A stretch of DNA of 64,000 bases, taken from assembly GCA_949318235.1 (NCBI GenBank), contig OX439131.1, forward strand, positions 25,305,903 to 25,369,902, read 5' to 3'. The position numbers were made by a program, and so were the translations under genes. Source of the stretch: Ecdyonurus torrentis (lineage: Eukaryota > Arthropoda > Insecta > Ephemeroptera > Heptageniidae). Each line of letters begins with the position of its first letter. Positions within the stretch are counted from its first letter, which is position 1. A model generated the notes under the pieces. That model ran no database searches. It worked only from the letters and a program-made list of their open reading frames with translations, and was not told the origin of the DNA. Below, one piece after another: positions 42,426 through 54,377 of the stretch.

Positions 42426-42905
42426 CAGTAAATGCACAATCTCGCGTTGTAAACTTTTCTCATCTCTCTCTCTCACTCACTCACTTACTCACTTTTTTTT
42501 TTTTGCATCTGTGTCCAGGATTTTTTTTTTTTTACAAAAACGTATTTTGTTCTCTTTCTTACATAGAATAGTGCTATATATGCTTCTAGTATCCGTACAA
42601 ACATGTTGAATGTTATCTTCTTTCACACAACATAGAGTTTTATTTCAAATAAAATAGGATTGTATTTCACTTTCTTATCATTTTTAGATCGACATACACA
42701 AAACTAACTCGCTCTATATACATTACAAAAGCATCAATGTACAAGTCTACTACACAAAGGAATGTTATTTATATCTTTATTATTATTAATATATTATAAA
42801 CAGATTATTGGTAAAAAAAAAACATGCAAAAAGAAATAAATAATAATGATAAAGTTTCCTCTTGGAATCATAATAATATGAAATAAAACTTTTCCATTAG
42901 CCAAT

Positions 42906-42940
<35 letters not shown>

Positions 42941-43494
42941 GGTATTATGTTAGTGGTATTGCATATCAGGTATTTAAATTTCTTTAATGAATTAATTTAC
43001 TGTGCTTTGTAATAATATAAAAGTAAATTTTGTTAAAAAATTTCTGCACGTTCTCTGTAGTTTGCAGTTTAAATTATAAAATGATGTACGTACAACGTCA
43101 TTGAAAAAATGTATGACAATTATGTTGTTTTCTTTTTCTTTTTTTCTTAAAAGTATTATAAAGTATTATTAAAGGTATTATAATGCAGACTACAATAAAA
43201 TATTTTTTTAAATTTTGATTACAAAGGCTTAAATCACTATGCTTATACTATATTAAACTATACTTAAAACGATTGATTTTTAGGGGTGTAAAATGCACAT
43301 ACAATTATAAATATTATTTAAATATTTATGCATTATATATTTTAACTCAGAAGAACACTTTTTTCTGTTTCTTATTCCTGCAGTAAGTTTTGTTTACATT
43401 TTACACAAAAATTTGCATAAAAATCAAATTCACTATTTGTCATATAAAAATGTTACTATGCCCATGCCAAATAGTCAAAATTTTTTCGACCCAC

Positions 43495-43532
43495 TTCTTC
43501 TTCTTCTTCTTCTTCTTTTTTTTTTTTTTTTT
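43495..43532 (+). repeat. (TTC)n followed by poly-T
   Basis: TTC triplets then a T run, about 55 bp left of the element A boundary. Confidence 0.9.
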
Positions 43533-43586
43533 CCTTCTTTTTATTATTATTATTGAACCAAACTTTTTTGCTATGCTATTTTTCTT

Positions 43587-44266
43587 ATATATCGTTCATG
43601 TTTTTCTCAAAAAGCCTTACAGGATCTCCTTAATATGAAGTTTATACCGTTATTCACGTAATCGTCCCATTGCACTCGCTGGTGGGACTTTTTAACACAA
43701 AATGACATTTAATGTGAAATTTTATCTTCTACAACTCAATTTATTTTAATATTTTTAGCAATAAAGTTGTAGATGCAAATAATTAAAACGTCCCGCGAAG
43801 TCGTGATTTTATGATATTTTTTTAAACTCGTGAGTCAAATTTTGACTTTAAGCTTCTGTATCTTCGTTATTATTAAAGATAGATCTGAAGATAATGCGAG
43901 TAAAAGTATCTTCTGATTATCTATTTTATGATGGTGCACAAAAAAAATCGCTATGTACACTGATTGACCTGAAAAAGTGACGTTTGCGAATGTCCTACGC
44001 ACGCCGTAACTATAGCATTTGGGAGTGTCATTTTTTTAACAGCGCAAGTATAAAATACATTCTAAATACTAAAGTAAGTTTTGCTACTCTAACTTTAAAA
44101 TTAAAATTTTAATTATGGAAATTTAAAAATTGAAAAATGTTATATGAAAATGTAATCGATACAACACTGAATCGATGAATAAGCAGTATTGAGGCAAGAG
44201 GAGGAGAGGAGTAGACTCAAGGCTTCCTACATACACCTGGCTGCTCGATTTGCATCTCGTTGCCTC
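43587..44266 (+). repeat. Left inverted arm of element A
   Basis: Reverse complement of 47577..48271. The match includes the outer end, the AAACGTCCCGCGAAGTCGTG segment, the CCTACGCACGCCGTAACTAT segment and the ATCGATGAATAAGCAGTATT segment. The inner part carries small indels relative to the other arm. Confidence 0.9.
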
Positions 44267-45819
44267 TCTTTATTCTATATGTCTGGCTATTTTTTGATAC
44301 AGATAGATAAAATTGCATGCACTGCCCGATATATTATGTAATGCTCTTTCTCTCTCTCTCCCTCCCTTTCTCTTCGTGTATATTTGAGTATTCTTTCTTT
44401 TTATATCTGCTACTCAAAGTCACATGCACCCCTATGCTGTCTTAATTTCTAGTTCAAAACAATAAAAATTCCATACAAAATGAAAGAAAAAAATATAAAA
44501 AATAGTTTTTTTATACTATTTTATTTCTTAAAATTTTTAAATAATCGAGCTATGAACCAAGATTCTGTGCTAGTTATATGCATTAAATAAAAAAAAATTA
44601 AAAAGGAAAAAAAAGTTCCTTGATTGATTCTTTAATATTTTTTTATGCTTCTATTGTTAAAATAACAAATTTTTTTATTAGTATTTTATTATTTATTATA
44701 ATAATTGAATAAGCGAGATAACTTTTTATATACGCAATTAAACAATACAAAATTAATTACATTTAATTGTATTTAACAGTAAAAAAAAGCAAGTAAAAAC
44801 AAAAGAAAAAAATCCAAATGATTTCTCGAATTGCACATTTTTTTTACACAGAAAAAGTATGTTATTTTTATGGGCAAATATAATTGTATAATTATAAAAT
44901 TTCACGGGCAAGAGTAAAAAATTTCAATACATTTTGTTTTATATCATATTTATGTTTAATTTTAACGTAGATGGTGACCGATATAGAGAATTATTTGTAT
45001 GGAACAAACTTAATTCTATATAAAATAAAATAGAAGTAATTTAAAAAATATGTTTGTTTTTTAGTTTTTGTTTTCAATAAAAACTATAATAATTTTTAAA
45101 AAGTTTTTAATTGCATCGCGCTAAATTTGAATTATTACAATTGCGTGTCGTTACGTGTTATCTTCAAAGTAAAATAACTCAAATATTTGATTGTGTTTTT
45201 GTATTTTTGACATAGCTAAACTTTTAAGACACATTTCATCTTTACTTGATGTTAATTTTATATTTTGCGACCGTTCAGTTCGACAGAAAAATTACATTGC
45301 AATTCTTTTATCTCTCAAATTTCTTTGTTAGATACTTTTTTAAAAGTAAACAATGCATTTGAAAATGCATCATTATTTACAAATGATTTCTAATATTAAA
45401 AATTCCAAAGGAAAAAAAAATAATATTAATAATAATATAATAATAATAATATAATAATAAAACAATTTACCATATAGAAAATACATTTTTTTTCTAATTA
45501 ATTTGAGTAAGTGACTGATATCTTACTATCTGAACGGTCCGAAAAATAAAACTAACGTGCAATAAAGATGAAATAATTGATACTTAGAAATGTCGTTACG
45601 TCAAATACATGATAATCGTTCTTATAAAGATTAAATGTACATGTAAGGATTTAAATTCACGTTAATTTTCAAAATTAAACTTTTATTATACAAAAATATA
45701 GTAAAACTGTTTTCCAAAAAAAAAAAAAAAAAAAAAAAAAAATCCAAATTATAATGTAATTCAATAAAAACGAAATTCAAGGGACCTCGGGAATATTTTA
45801 TAGACTGGAATCGTTTTAA

Positions 45820-46149
45820 GGGAGTCGGGGACCGACGTCGGCCATTAGACTCAAACTTTTCTCGTCAAAAAAATCTGAAATTTTGCACAAAGATACTTCA
45901 GCTTGAGATAATTTCAAGCATATAAAAATTTTGGGGGGTCACCGCGCAAAATAATGTTATATAATTTTTTGAAATTTTAAGCCCATAAGGCCCAATGTTA
46001 ATGTCAATAATTTTTTCTTCTTTTCAGGACGGTCCAATATCATCAATTTTTTACCACGGCTAAGTGTGACCCTTAGCTACACAATTACACCAAATTTAGA
46101 CCAATAACACTTTTAGTTTTTGAGATTATAGGGTCGGTACCCTACTTCC
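45820..46149 (-). mobile_element. TTAA MITE family 3, copy 2 (inside element A)
   Basis: Starts GGGAGTCGGGGACCGACGTC and ends GGGTCGGTACCCTACTTCC, flanked by TTAA (45816..45819 and 46150..46153). The body is the reverse complement of 52447..52780 (AGCCCATAAG, CAGCTTGAGATAATTTCAAG). Confidence 0.85.
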
Positions 46150-46574
46150 TTAAGAAAGTTCGCTATAATGAAATGTATACAACAAATGCCGTAAATACAT
46201 GAATAATTTATAAAAGAGGTTAAATTTACGCCAATAGTTGATATTTTATCCACTCAAGTACTGTACTAAAATAATTATTTTATTGACAGTTTGAAAGAAA
46301 GACATGCGTTACAATAAAAAAATATATATAAATAAATACAGTTTTAGAAAATTATCTCTCGGAGGAAAAAAATACTGCGCGTCTGTAAATTATGCAGTTA
46401 AGAAGAAAAAAAATGTCACAATTTTGAAGTAAAAAACGTAGAATTTTAATATTTGCAGGGGTCTAAAGGATTAAACTCCTAAAAACTGGAGAAACAATCA
46501 GCTAGCCTGGCCTTTTCCCTTTTTTTTGTGTGTTTTGATACCGCGCAAACAAATTAATACACTTAATACGTAAC

Positions 46575-47216
46575 TTTTACGCGTAAAAATGAAAGAAAAA
46601 AAAAAGTTTTCAATTTGATACTTTTATCATGTTGAGTCTCAAAGCGTACATTTTTTTTTAATTGAATTGACTTCGATTACTGAATTTATTTGTTTACGCT
46701 GACAGAAATATCATATTTAAGAGGGAGAAAAAATATCAATTATAAATACTTGTAGAAACTTTATGCAATTTTGTGTAGTACAGTAATGGAAATTGTTTAT
46801 ATTATATAAAAAAAACTCCTAGTTTTTTTTTTTTTTTTTTTTTTTTAATATTTTGAATAAATTTTTTGCATGCTTAACATTTGGTGCACACACCGCAGTA
46901 CTTCAAGTAATTTTATAAAATTATACTCGATCACTTTTCGAAATTTATTTGAGATTTTTTATTTATCGCTCGAATTCCGGTCAAATTATTGTAAGAAAGT
47001 GCGCGATGCATCGACAAAAGTTTTGATTTATTACTTTTTCAGACTATTTTTGACTGAAAATTTGAAATCTTTTGACTTCGCTATAATGAAATTGTGTTAT
47101 GTTATAATGGCTTTTTCCTATGCTTTTACATGTAAATTTAAGCGGAACAGGTGAAATTACTTTGCTATAATGAAATTTCTTTATATCCGAATTCGCTTTA
47201 TCGAGGTTTTACTGTA
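46575..47216 (-). repeat. Pogo/Tigger-like repeat copy inside element A
   Basis: The right end, read on the minus strand, is TACAGTAAAACCTCGATAAA, followed by GAATTCGGATATAAAG and GAAATTTC. The CAGTAAAACCTCG terminus with repeated CGATATAACGAA-like motifs resembles pogo/Tigger-class elements. The body matches 52153..53100 in the opposite orientation (for example GCTGACAG, AGAGGGAGAAAAAA, GCGCGATG, GATACTTT-ATCATGTTGAGT). No coding frame remains. Confidence 0.5.
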
Positions 47217-47576
47217 AATGCATTTTTTTTAAATTGCTTTCATTCTCTTGTTAATAAAATAAAGCTATTTAAAAAAGGTAAAAAATATATATATAAAATT
47301 AGCTTTTTGGAACAATTTAATTGCAATATATTTTAATTGTACTCATGATTGTGATAATTTAGTTAACGATTCATAAACTGGCAGCAAAATTCTAATGCTT
47401 TTCTAATGGGAAAAACACGCACTAAAATGAAATGGTAAAAAATTATTAGTAGTATCACAATACAAAGAAAATTTAAAGTCTTAAATGGTTTTGATAAAGC
47501 AACATAAATAATATCGGTCTGTAGTCTGTACATGCACCTGTCACACCATCAAAAAAATAGTAACAAAGTATAATAT

Positions 47577-48271
47577 GAGGCAGCGAGATACGAGCGAGCA
47601 GCCAGGTAAGAAAGCCTTGAGTGTTATACATACTACACCTACACTATTTTATCTCTCGCCTGCTCAATACTGCTTATTCATCGATTCAGTGTTGTATCGA
47701 TTACATTTTCATATATAACATTTTTCGATTTTTAAATTTCCATAATTAAAATTTTAATTTTAAAGCTAGAGTAGCAAAACTTACTTTAGTATTTAGAATG
47801 TATTTTATACTTGCGCTGTTAAAAAAATGACACTCCCAAATGCTATAGTTACGGCGTGCGTAGGACATTCGCAAACGTCACTTTTTCAGGTCAATCAGTG
47901 TACATAGCGATTTTTTTTGTGCACCATCATAAAATAGATAATCAGAAGATACTTTTACTCGCATTATCTTCAGATCTATCTTTAATAATAACGAAGATAC
48001 AGAAGCTTAAAGTCAAAATTTGACTCACGAGTTTAAAAAAATATCATAAAATCACGACTTCGCGGGACGTTTTAATTATTTGCATCTACAACTTTATTGC
48101 TAAAAATATTAAAATAAATTGAGTTGTAGAAGATAAAATTTCACATTAAATGTCATTTTGTGTTAAAAAGTCCCACCAGCGAGTGCAATGGGACGATTAC
48201 GTGAATAACGGTATAAACTTCATATTAAGGAGATCCTGTAAGGCTTTTTGAGAAAAACATGAACGATATAT
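47577..48271 (-). repeat. Right inverted arm of element A
   Basis: Reverse complement of 43587..44266. Its inner 110 nt contains a short insertion relative to the left arm (around the ACTATTTTATCTCTCGCC segment). Confidence 0.9.
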
Positions 48272-48833
48272 GAAAACTTGTAAACTTTCTTATTTTAAGG
48301 TTTATGTATCCTTTAATATATTTTCTTATACAAGCTACTTTTTTACTCCTTTTTTTTTTCTTTCCTTATACGGAATAAGGTGTGTGTGTGTGTATATACA
48401 TTAGAATAAACATCACATTCATACCTTAGTATTCATAAAATAAGTTTGTTTTTTTATTGAGGTACCATAAGATACTTTTATATATTATAAAGCTTACAGA
48501 GCCAGTATAATATCTCATGAGTATTAGCATACACATTTTAGCATTAGAGAAAGAGAGAAGAAGAAGAAAAAAAAAACTTTTACCCTAAAGTGTGGATGCA
48601 TCTGTTTTGCGCATCTTTAAAACGTTAAAACGTAAATTTTGTCAAGAAATTATATCACATCGTATATATAAAATACAACATGCATCGTCTATTTTAAAAC
48701 ATTGTAAGCAAACACTCTTTTAAGTTATTACCAAGAGAATAAATAATTTAACTGCAGTTTTCAAACTATATACTGTTTTAGTTCTTGTATACTGTACAAA
48801 TAACAGTCAATCAAATATAATGTAATGTATACT

Positions 48834-49043
48834 ACACGGAAAGAATAAATTACATAATTTATGCTACATACAATTAATTCTATGTTTTACAGCAATTTTT
48901 TTGAAAATGCATGCAACTAAATTAAAATAATAATAAAAAAAATAATAATAAATGCATATAACTACATACCATAGCCACTACACATAATATAATAAATAAT
49001 ACTGTTATAAGCATTATTATTCAGCATTTATTTATTTCCGTGT
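48834..49043. mobile_element. MITE candidate, ACACGGAAA family
   Basis: The left end ACACGGAAAGAATAAATTAC and right end ATTTATTTATTTCCGTGTA are imperfect inverted repeats. The left end matches the 5452 copy. Confidence 0.45.
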
Positions 49044-49731
49044 ATAAAATGCTTACATAACGGCAAAGTAAACCTATCTCTATACTCAAATAACATGAAA
49101 TGTTGAGCAAGAAATAAAGCTTAGCTAATATTTTCACTGATATCTTTAGTTCTATACAAACATTTTGCAGTGAAACAAAACTTAAACAGTTAGTATTTAA
49201 TTTTATCTATAGCTATTGAAATAATAACATTAACATAATTTAGTAAACATTAATTATTAGTGTGTTCAGCTTCTTTAAAATAAAGCATAACAAAAAACTT
49301 TACGTATATAAATTGAAGAACAAAAAAGTTATATTTAATAATTATTATACTCAACGTCAGTAACATTTATTCATAATAACAGCATAATTTATGCTATACT
49401 GCATAATAACTACATGGCATAAATATTATGTTGTACAGTTAAGATATATATTATGTTATTCTAATTAAACAATATTTATGTTTTATTTACATAATGTCTT
49501 CTGTTCTTATATGAATTGATGTACATTAAGGTACACATTTTAATGTCAAAAATGTGGCTACTTTGGAATTTTAGAAATATATATTATGTAATACAGTATA
49601 CACGGTTGTGATAATATATCTTACAATTCAAAAACTGACGCTAAATTATTTTCAACGGTGTTCTTGAGTAATTTTCAGGTAAATACGTGAATAGACCACT
49701 TTCAATGAAAAGTAACGGCTGTTTCAAAAAT

Positions 49732-50408
49732 CATTGTTGCACAAATTAAGTGAAAGATTTGCAAATCTGGCCGAACGTAATGGGAAAAAGAGGTAATTTC
49801 AAGAACTCATAATTTAAAAACTAGGCCGTGTCATGAAATAATAAAAGTATCCAGGGATTTCTATACATCTTAACTTGTATATTCCAGAAGCTGGACGTTT
49901 AACAATATTTTATTTTTAATGAAAACGTTATTTAAAAAATCGTCTGATGATTACTCTCGCTGAGCGGCCGAACTGCTCAATTGTTAAATACGAGAAAAAT
50001 GGTGTTTGTTATCACTCAATTTAAACGCTAAAAATACAGCTAAATAGCAATATGATATACGAAAAGAAAGGTAATTTTATGAGAAATCTAAATATTTCAA
50101 TGGTTTTGTGATACATTAACTTGGTACGGAGAAATTAATAAAACATCAACAGTACTTTTTGATTTTGTGTCACAAAATTAAGTCCTTATATAATATTAAT
50201 ACTATTTCTTGGGGGAGGAGGGTAATGTTGCACATATTTTTGCAAACCTAAATCGAGCCTAAATATTTCCACAAAAAAATAAGATTAGCGTTGGTTTCAT
50301 CGCTTTAGATCAATTTTTAAGAAAGCTGAAAATTAGAACTTGGAGTCACACGTCACACGTGACGTGAATATACAGTATAATATCAGGCGTTTTATTTTAT
50401 TATTATTT
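49732..50408 (+). repeat. Left inverted arm of element B
   Basis: Reverse complement of 53261..53933. It includes the segment GCTGAGCGGCCGAACTGCTC and a palindromic CACGTCACACGTGACGTG near the inner end. Confidence 0.9.
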
Positions 50409-51518
50409 TTTCCTCTTCTACTAGTATTCTTTTTTTCTATGATAATAATAGATTTTGAAAAACTATATATATTAAGATAATGTAACACAGTTTCGTAAAG
50501 ACCATTTAAAAAAGTACAATATTTGTTATGCACCGTAAAGGAAGAGAAAAAGAGAGGGATGAAAAAAATAATAATAAAAAAAAAAGGCAGAAGAAGAAGA
50601 AGCAGAAATTAAAAATCTTTATCATTTTTATGATATAACTGCATTTTTAAATAACTGCCAATGTTTTTACTATTATTATCAATATTTTTAAAGAATGTTA
50701 TCGGCATAGTGCGCTATATAGCCAATCACAGGAAGAGTGAAATAAATTACATTTAATATACTCGTACTTTATAATTTTCTATACGCGTATTATTATTAGC
50801 ATTGCAGCACTATTATCTTTGCACTGATAAAAACTAATGTTCAATGAGACCAAAAAATTTTAATAAAGGACACTGTAGCTTATTTTCTTCATGATTTAAG
50901 CCAACAAAAAAGGAAGGAAAAAAAGTGAATTTTTGTTAATGCAGTTATTTTTAGTTTGTAATTATACAGCTTGAAATAAAGTGCTTCTTTCTATATCTTT
51001 CTTCTGTTTGTGATTTGGTTTCGCCTGGCAAATATTTTAAAAAAAAATAACGATTTCACATAGATCTATGCTTAAAATTTGATTGCCACAGTAAATTTAA
51101 ATTAAAAAAATTTACCGAGGGTAAAAGTGAGTAGGAACTTGGTCCCTCAAAAAAAAAAAAAAAAAAAGAAAAAAGAGAAAAAAAAAAAAAAAAAAAAAAG
51201 GAAGATATGATAAGATAAGATAAAAATGAAACAGTATCACAGTAAAGTAGTAAAGAAACCCCTAGTTAGTTGCATTTTATAATTTATTTTTTAATTCAAA
51301 TAGCACCGTCTGTAGGATTGTTAATGCGCATCCTGCATCCTGCGAAGTCCCGTCGACGTTATACTAAAGTAATGCTTTACATGGGAGAAACGTAGTTTTT
51401 TATATTTTCTTAAAAATTTGTATTTTTATACTACTTTTTCTTGCATACGTATGTATACTTTGTAACCTATTTCAACATGTTAACAACATCGTCATTGATC
51501 TGTTAAATACATTGTTAA

Positions 51519-51827
51519 AGGCGTAGAACATCATGAACAAAAAACAGGTCTTATATTCTAAAATCCTTGATTATCAACGTGGATTTGGCCGGAGTCATTG
51601 ATTTCCAATTTATTTTCTATTCACAAAATGACATCTGCGGGAATGTGATGTCACATCTCGCCTGTTTCCGCTCGCGTGGACTAGTGAGCTGTGACGTCAC
51701 AAAACCGCAGCTACCATTTTGTGAACGTAAAATAAATTAGAAATAAATGACTACGTGGCTAAACCAAAGATGATATTTAGGTATGTTAGGATATTAAACA
51801 AGTTTTCTGTTCAAGTGTTCTATGCCT
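51519..51827. mobile_element. Palindromic TTAA MITE family 2, copy 2
   Basis: Starts AGGCGTAGAACATCATGAAC and ends GTTCAAGTGTTCTATGCCT, flanked by TTAA at 51515..51518 and 51828..51831. The body shares GATTTGGCCGGAGTCATTGA and the GTGAGCTGTGACGTCA centre with the 7577 copy. It lies inside element B. Confidence 0.85.
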
Positions 51828-52152
51828 TTAAGTATCATTACATTGGCAAAAATTTGTCGTTTTACCATATTGCCGCATGTAATTTAGTGCTTATATATGG
51901 TGTTGACTTTTATATGCAACCATCCTATATACTTAAAAAATTCATATAATATAGGATACCTTTATATATCCATGTGTTGGGTCGTTTTCTTTTACTGTCG
52001 TTTACATATAAAACTTTAAAAAACTTTGTGTAGGGATAATTTTATAAGAAAAATAAAAAGGATTAAAAATGCAATAAATAAATGGACTTAAATAAATAAA
52101 AGTAAAAGTTAACACAGTACATCTGTAACATAATTTATGTCATATACAGCAG

Positions 52153-53100
52153 ACAGTAAACCTCGATATAGAGAACTTGGATATAGCGAAACTCCATTAC
52201 TTTTTTATTTCATTGATTTATTTTGATCGCACCAAAATTTACATGTAAAAGCCCAGGGTAAACTCTCGTACAAACGAAATTTCGTTATATCGAAGTCAAA
52301 CAATTTCAGCCAATAATAGGTAATAAATCAAAACTTTCTTATACATCGCGCACTTTCTTACTATAATTCGTCCGGAATAAACGCGAAAGTAAAAAGTCGC
52401 AAATAAATTTAAAATAGTAAATGCCATCTCGATCAAATATAATTAAGGGAGTAGGGTAACGACCTTATATCTCAAAAACTAGAAAGTGTTTTGGGTCTAA
52501 ATTTGGTGTCATTGTGTAGCTAATAGTTATATACTCGTAGCCATTATAAAAATTTCAAGATGTTTGACGTCACGAAAAAAAAAATAATTGGCATAATCAT
52601 TGGGTCTTATGGGCTTACAATTTCAAGCATTCATATAAAATTAATTTGCACGGTAACCCCCCAAAATTTGTATACTGTATATTTGAAATTATCTCAAGCT
52701 GAAGTATCATTGTGCAAAATCTCAGATTTTTTTGGCGATGAAAGTTTGATTGTAATGGCCGACGTCGGTACCCTACTACCTTAAATAAAATTACGTGAAG
52801 TGTTGCTTTGTGCATGTATATGCTGTGCATCAAATGTAAAGCATGCACAAAAATTATTCGAAATATATATATATGTTTTATTTTAAATAAACAAATTACA
52901 ATACTGCACAAAATTACGTAAAGTTTCTGTAAGTATTTTATATTAATTTTTTTCTCCCTCTGGAATATGAGATTGCTGTCAGCATAAACAACAACAAAAA
53001 AAAAAGTTATCCAAATTAGAAAAAAAAAGTTTCGTTTTGTAACTCAACATGATGAAAGTATCAATTTGTTGTTTTTTTCTTCTTTCATTTCGCGTATATA
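52153..53100 (+). repeat. Pogo/Tigger-like repeat copy inside element B
   Basis: Begins ACAGTAAACCTCGATATAG and contains ACGAAATTTCGTTATATCGA. It is homologous to the reverse complement of 46575..47216. It is interrupted by a TTAA-flanked MITE at 52447..52780 that the other copy lacks. Confidence 0.5.
52447..52780 (+). mobile_element. TTAA MITE family 3, copy 3 (inside element B)
   Basis: Starts GGGAGTAGGGTAACGACC and ends GACGTCGGTACCCTACTACC, flanked by TTAA (52443..52446 and 52781..52784). The 74-codon plus-strand frame at 52560 lies within it and is not a gene. It interrupts the pogo-like repeat, and the paralogous copy at about 46925 lacks it. Confidence 0.88.
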
Positions 53101-53260
53101 CATCTCTATCACATTCTTTTTTTATTTTTCTCCTCGCTAATCTTTTTTTTTTTTTTTGAGGGACCAAGTTTCCGAAGTCTCTTCTCACTTTTACCCCCGG
53201 TAAAAAATTATTATATAAATTCAATATTTTAATCATACATTTTTGAGAATTAAAATTTAA

Positions 53261-53933
53261 AAAAAAATAATAAAACGCCTAATATTATACTGTATATTCA
53301 CGTCACGTGTGACGTGTGACTCCAAGTTCTAATTTTCAGCTTTCTTAAAAATTGATCTAAAGCGATGAAACCAACGCTAATCTTATTTTTTTGTGGAAAT
53401 ATTTAGGCTCGATTTAGGTTTGCAAAAATATGTGCAACATTACCCTCCTCCCCCAAGAAATAGTATTAATATTATATAAGGACTTAATTTTGTGACACAA
53501 AATCAAAAAGTACTGTTGATGTTTTATTAATTTCTCCGTACCAAGTTAATGTATCACAAAACCATTGAAATATTTAGATTTCTCATAAAATTACCTTTCT
53601 TTTCGTATATCATATTGCTATTTAGCTGTATTTTTAGCGTTTAAATTGAGTGATAACAAACACCATTTTTCTCGTATTTAACAATTGAGCAGTTCGGCCG
53701 CTCAGCGAGAGTGATCATCAGACGATTTTTTAAATAACGTTTTCATTAAAAATAAAATATTGTTAAACGTCCAGCTTCTGGAATATACAAGTTAAGATGT
53801 ATAGAAATCCCTGGATACTTTTATTATTTCATGACACGGCCTAGTTTTTAAATTATGAGTTCTTGAAATTACCTCTTTTTCCCATTACGTTCGGCCAGAT
53901 TTGCAAATCTTTCACTTAATTTGTGCAACAATG
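53261..53933 (-). repeat. Right inverted arm of element B
   Basis: Reverse complement of 49732..50408. One visible difference is a T/C change next to CTCTCGCTGAGCGGCC. Confidence 0.9.
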
Positions 53934-54063
53934 CGGTTTGAAATTCAAATTCAAAAAAGATTCGTTCATTGCAAGTGGTCTATTAACTTGTTTTTATTAC
54001 TGCAACAATGAAAATTTGACAATTTACGTAGAATCTTATGTCCATAGTAAAAGCTATAATGTT

Positions 54064-54183
54064 CAGCTCTGGACAAAAGTTCCCGAACGGGGCAGCGGCG
54101 GCCGCTGCGTTTTCTCATAAAGATAACATATTGTGCTTGCAGGTTGCCTATGCAAATCGTTCGGGAACTTTTGGCCAGAGCTC
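54064..54183. mobile_element. 120-bp MITE with Tc1/mariner-like termini
   Basis: CAGCTCTGGACAAAAGTTCC..GAACG at the left and CGTTCGGGAACTTTTGGCCAGAGCTC at the right are inverted repeats. The GGACAAAAGT core resembles Tc1/mariner-type termini, and TA is present on the right flank. The interior starts with a GC-rich hairpin (GCAGCGG-CGG-CCGCTGC). Confidence 0.65.
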
Positions 54184-54258
54184 TACTTTTACATACACTG
54201 GATATTAAAATGGTAAAATGTTTTATCACAATGGTGTGTACAATAAAACTTAAATTAT

Positions 54259-54377
54259 GGGCTGTTCACAAAGACGTGTATAAGTTCACATAACTCTTCA
54301 GTCAAGATACAACAATCAATGTTATTTGGATTCTTATGTGAAAGTTACGTGAATTTATACGTCATTGTGAACAGCCC
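54259..54377. mobile_element. 119-bp palindromic MITE flanked by ATTAT
   Basis: GGGCTGTTCACAAAGACGTG at the left and the complement GACGTCATTGTGAACAGCCC-type sequence at the right form inverted ends of about 38 bp, continuing through a GTTCACATAACT-like stretch. ATTAT directly abuts both ends (54254..54258 and 54378..54382), a likely 5-bp target duplication. Confidence 0.75.

Larger units (their letters stand above)
43587..48271. mobile_element. Element A: 4.7-kb element with ~0.68-kb inverted arms
   Basis: The left arm (43587..44266) and right arm (47577..48271) are reverse complements. They read almost identically for about the outer 540 nt, beginning atatatcgttcatg. They then diverge in the inner ~110 nt before ending at a shared GCCTC. 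Homology stops abruptly outside. No target-site duplication is clear. The 3.3-kb interior is A+T-rich, has no transposase-like frame, and carries a TTAA-flanked MITE (45820..46149), a poly-A tract and a pogo-like repeat (about 46575..47216). It could be a non-autonomous relative of a long-TIR DNA transposon (foldback or Polinton-type) or an inverted segmental duplication. Confidence 0.75.
51107..53209. mobile_element. Nested inverted-repeat unit inside element B
   Basis: TTTACCGAGGGTAAAAGTGAG followed by ACTTGGTCCCTC and poly-A (51107..51152) recurs inverted at 53152..53209 as poly-T, GAGGGACCAAGT, CTCACTTTTACCCCCGGTAAA. The ends enclose about 2.1 kb that includes two MITEs and the pogo-like repeat. 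It could be a separate insertion into element B or part of its original interior. Confidence 0.5.
49732..53933. mobile_element. Element B: 4.2-kb element with ~0.68-kb inverted arms
   Basis: The arms 49732..50408 and 53261..53933 are reverse complements with only scattered differences seen by eye. They begin CATTGTTGCACAAATTAAG and end near AGGCGTTTTATT. The interior lacks any transposase-like frame. It contains a nested inverted repeat pair (51107..51152 and 53152..53209), two TTAA MITEs (51519..51827 and 52447..52780) and a pogo-like repeat shared with element A. Weak arm homology continues outside (AATAGACCACTT on the left, its complement at about 53965..53985), so the true ends may lie further out. 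The arms are not the same sequence as those of element A. Confidence 0.75.

Noticed and set aside
46870..47336. Two plus-strand frames of 94 and 61 codons
   Set aside because: They lie in the pogo-like repeat of element A. Composition and content look non-coding, and no transposase motif is visible.
52560..52911. Frames of 74 (plus) and 98 (minus) codons
   Set aside because: They fall mostly within the family 3 MITE and the surrounding repeat. The reverse-complement copy at 45820 does not preserve a frame.
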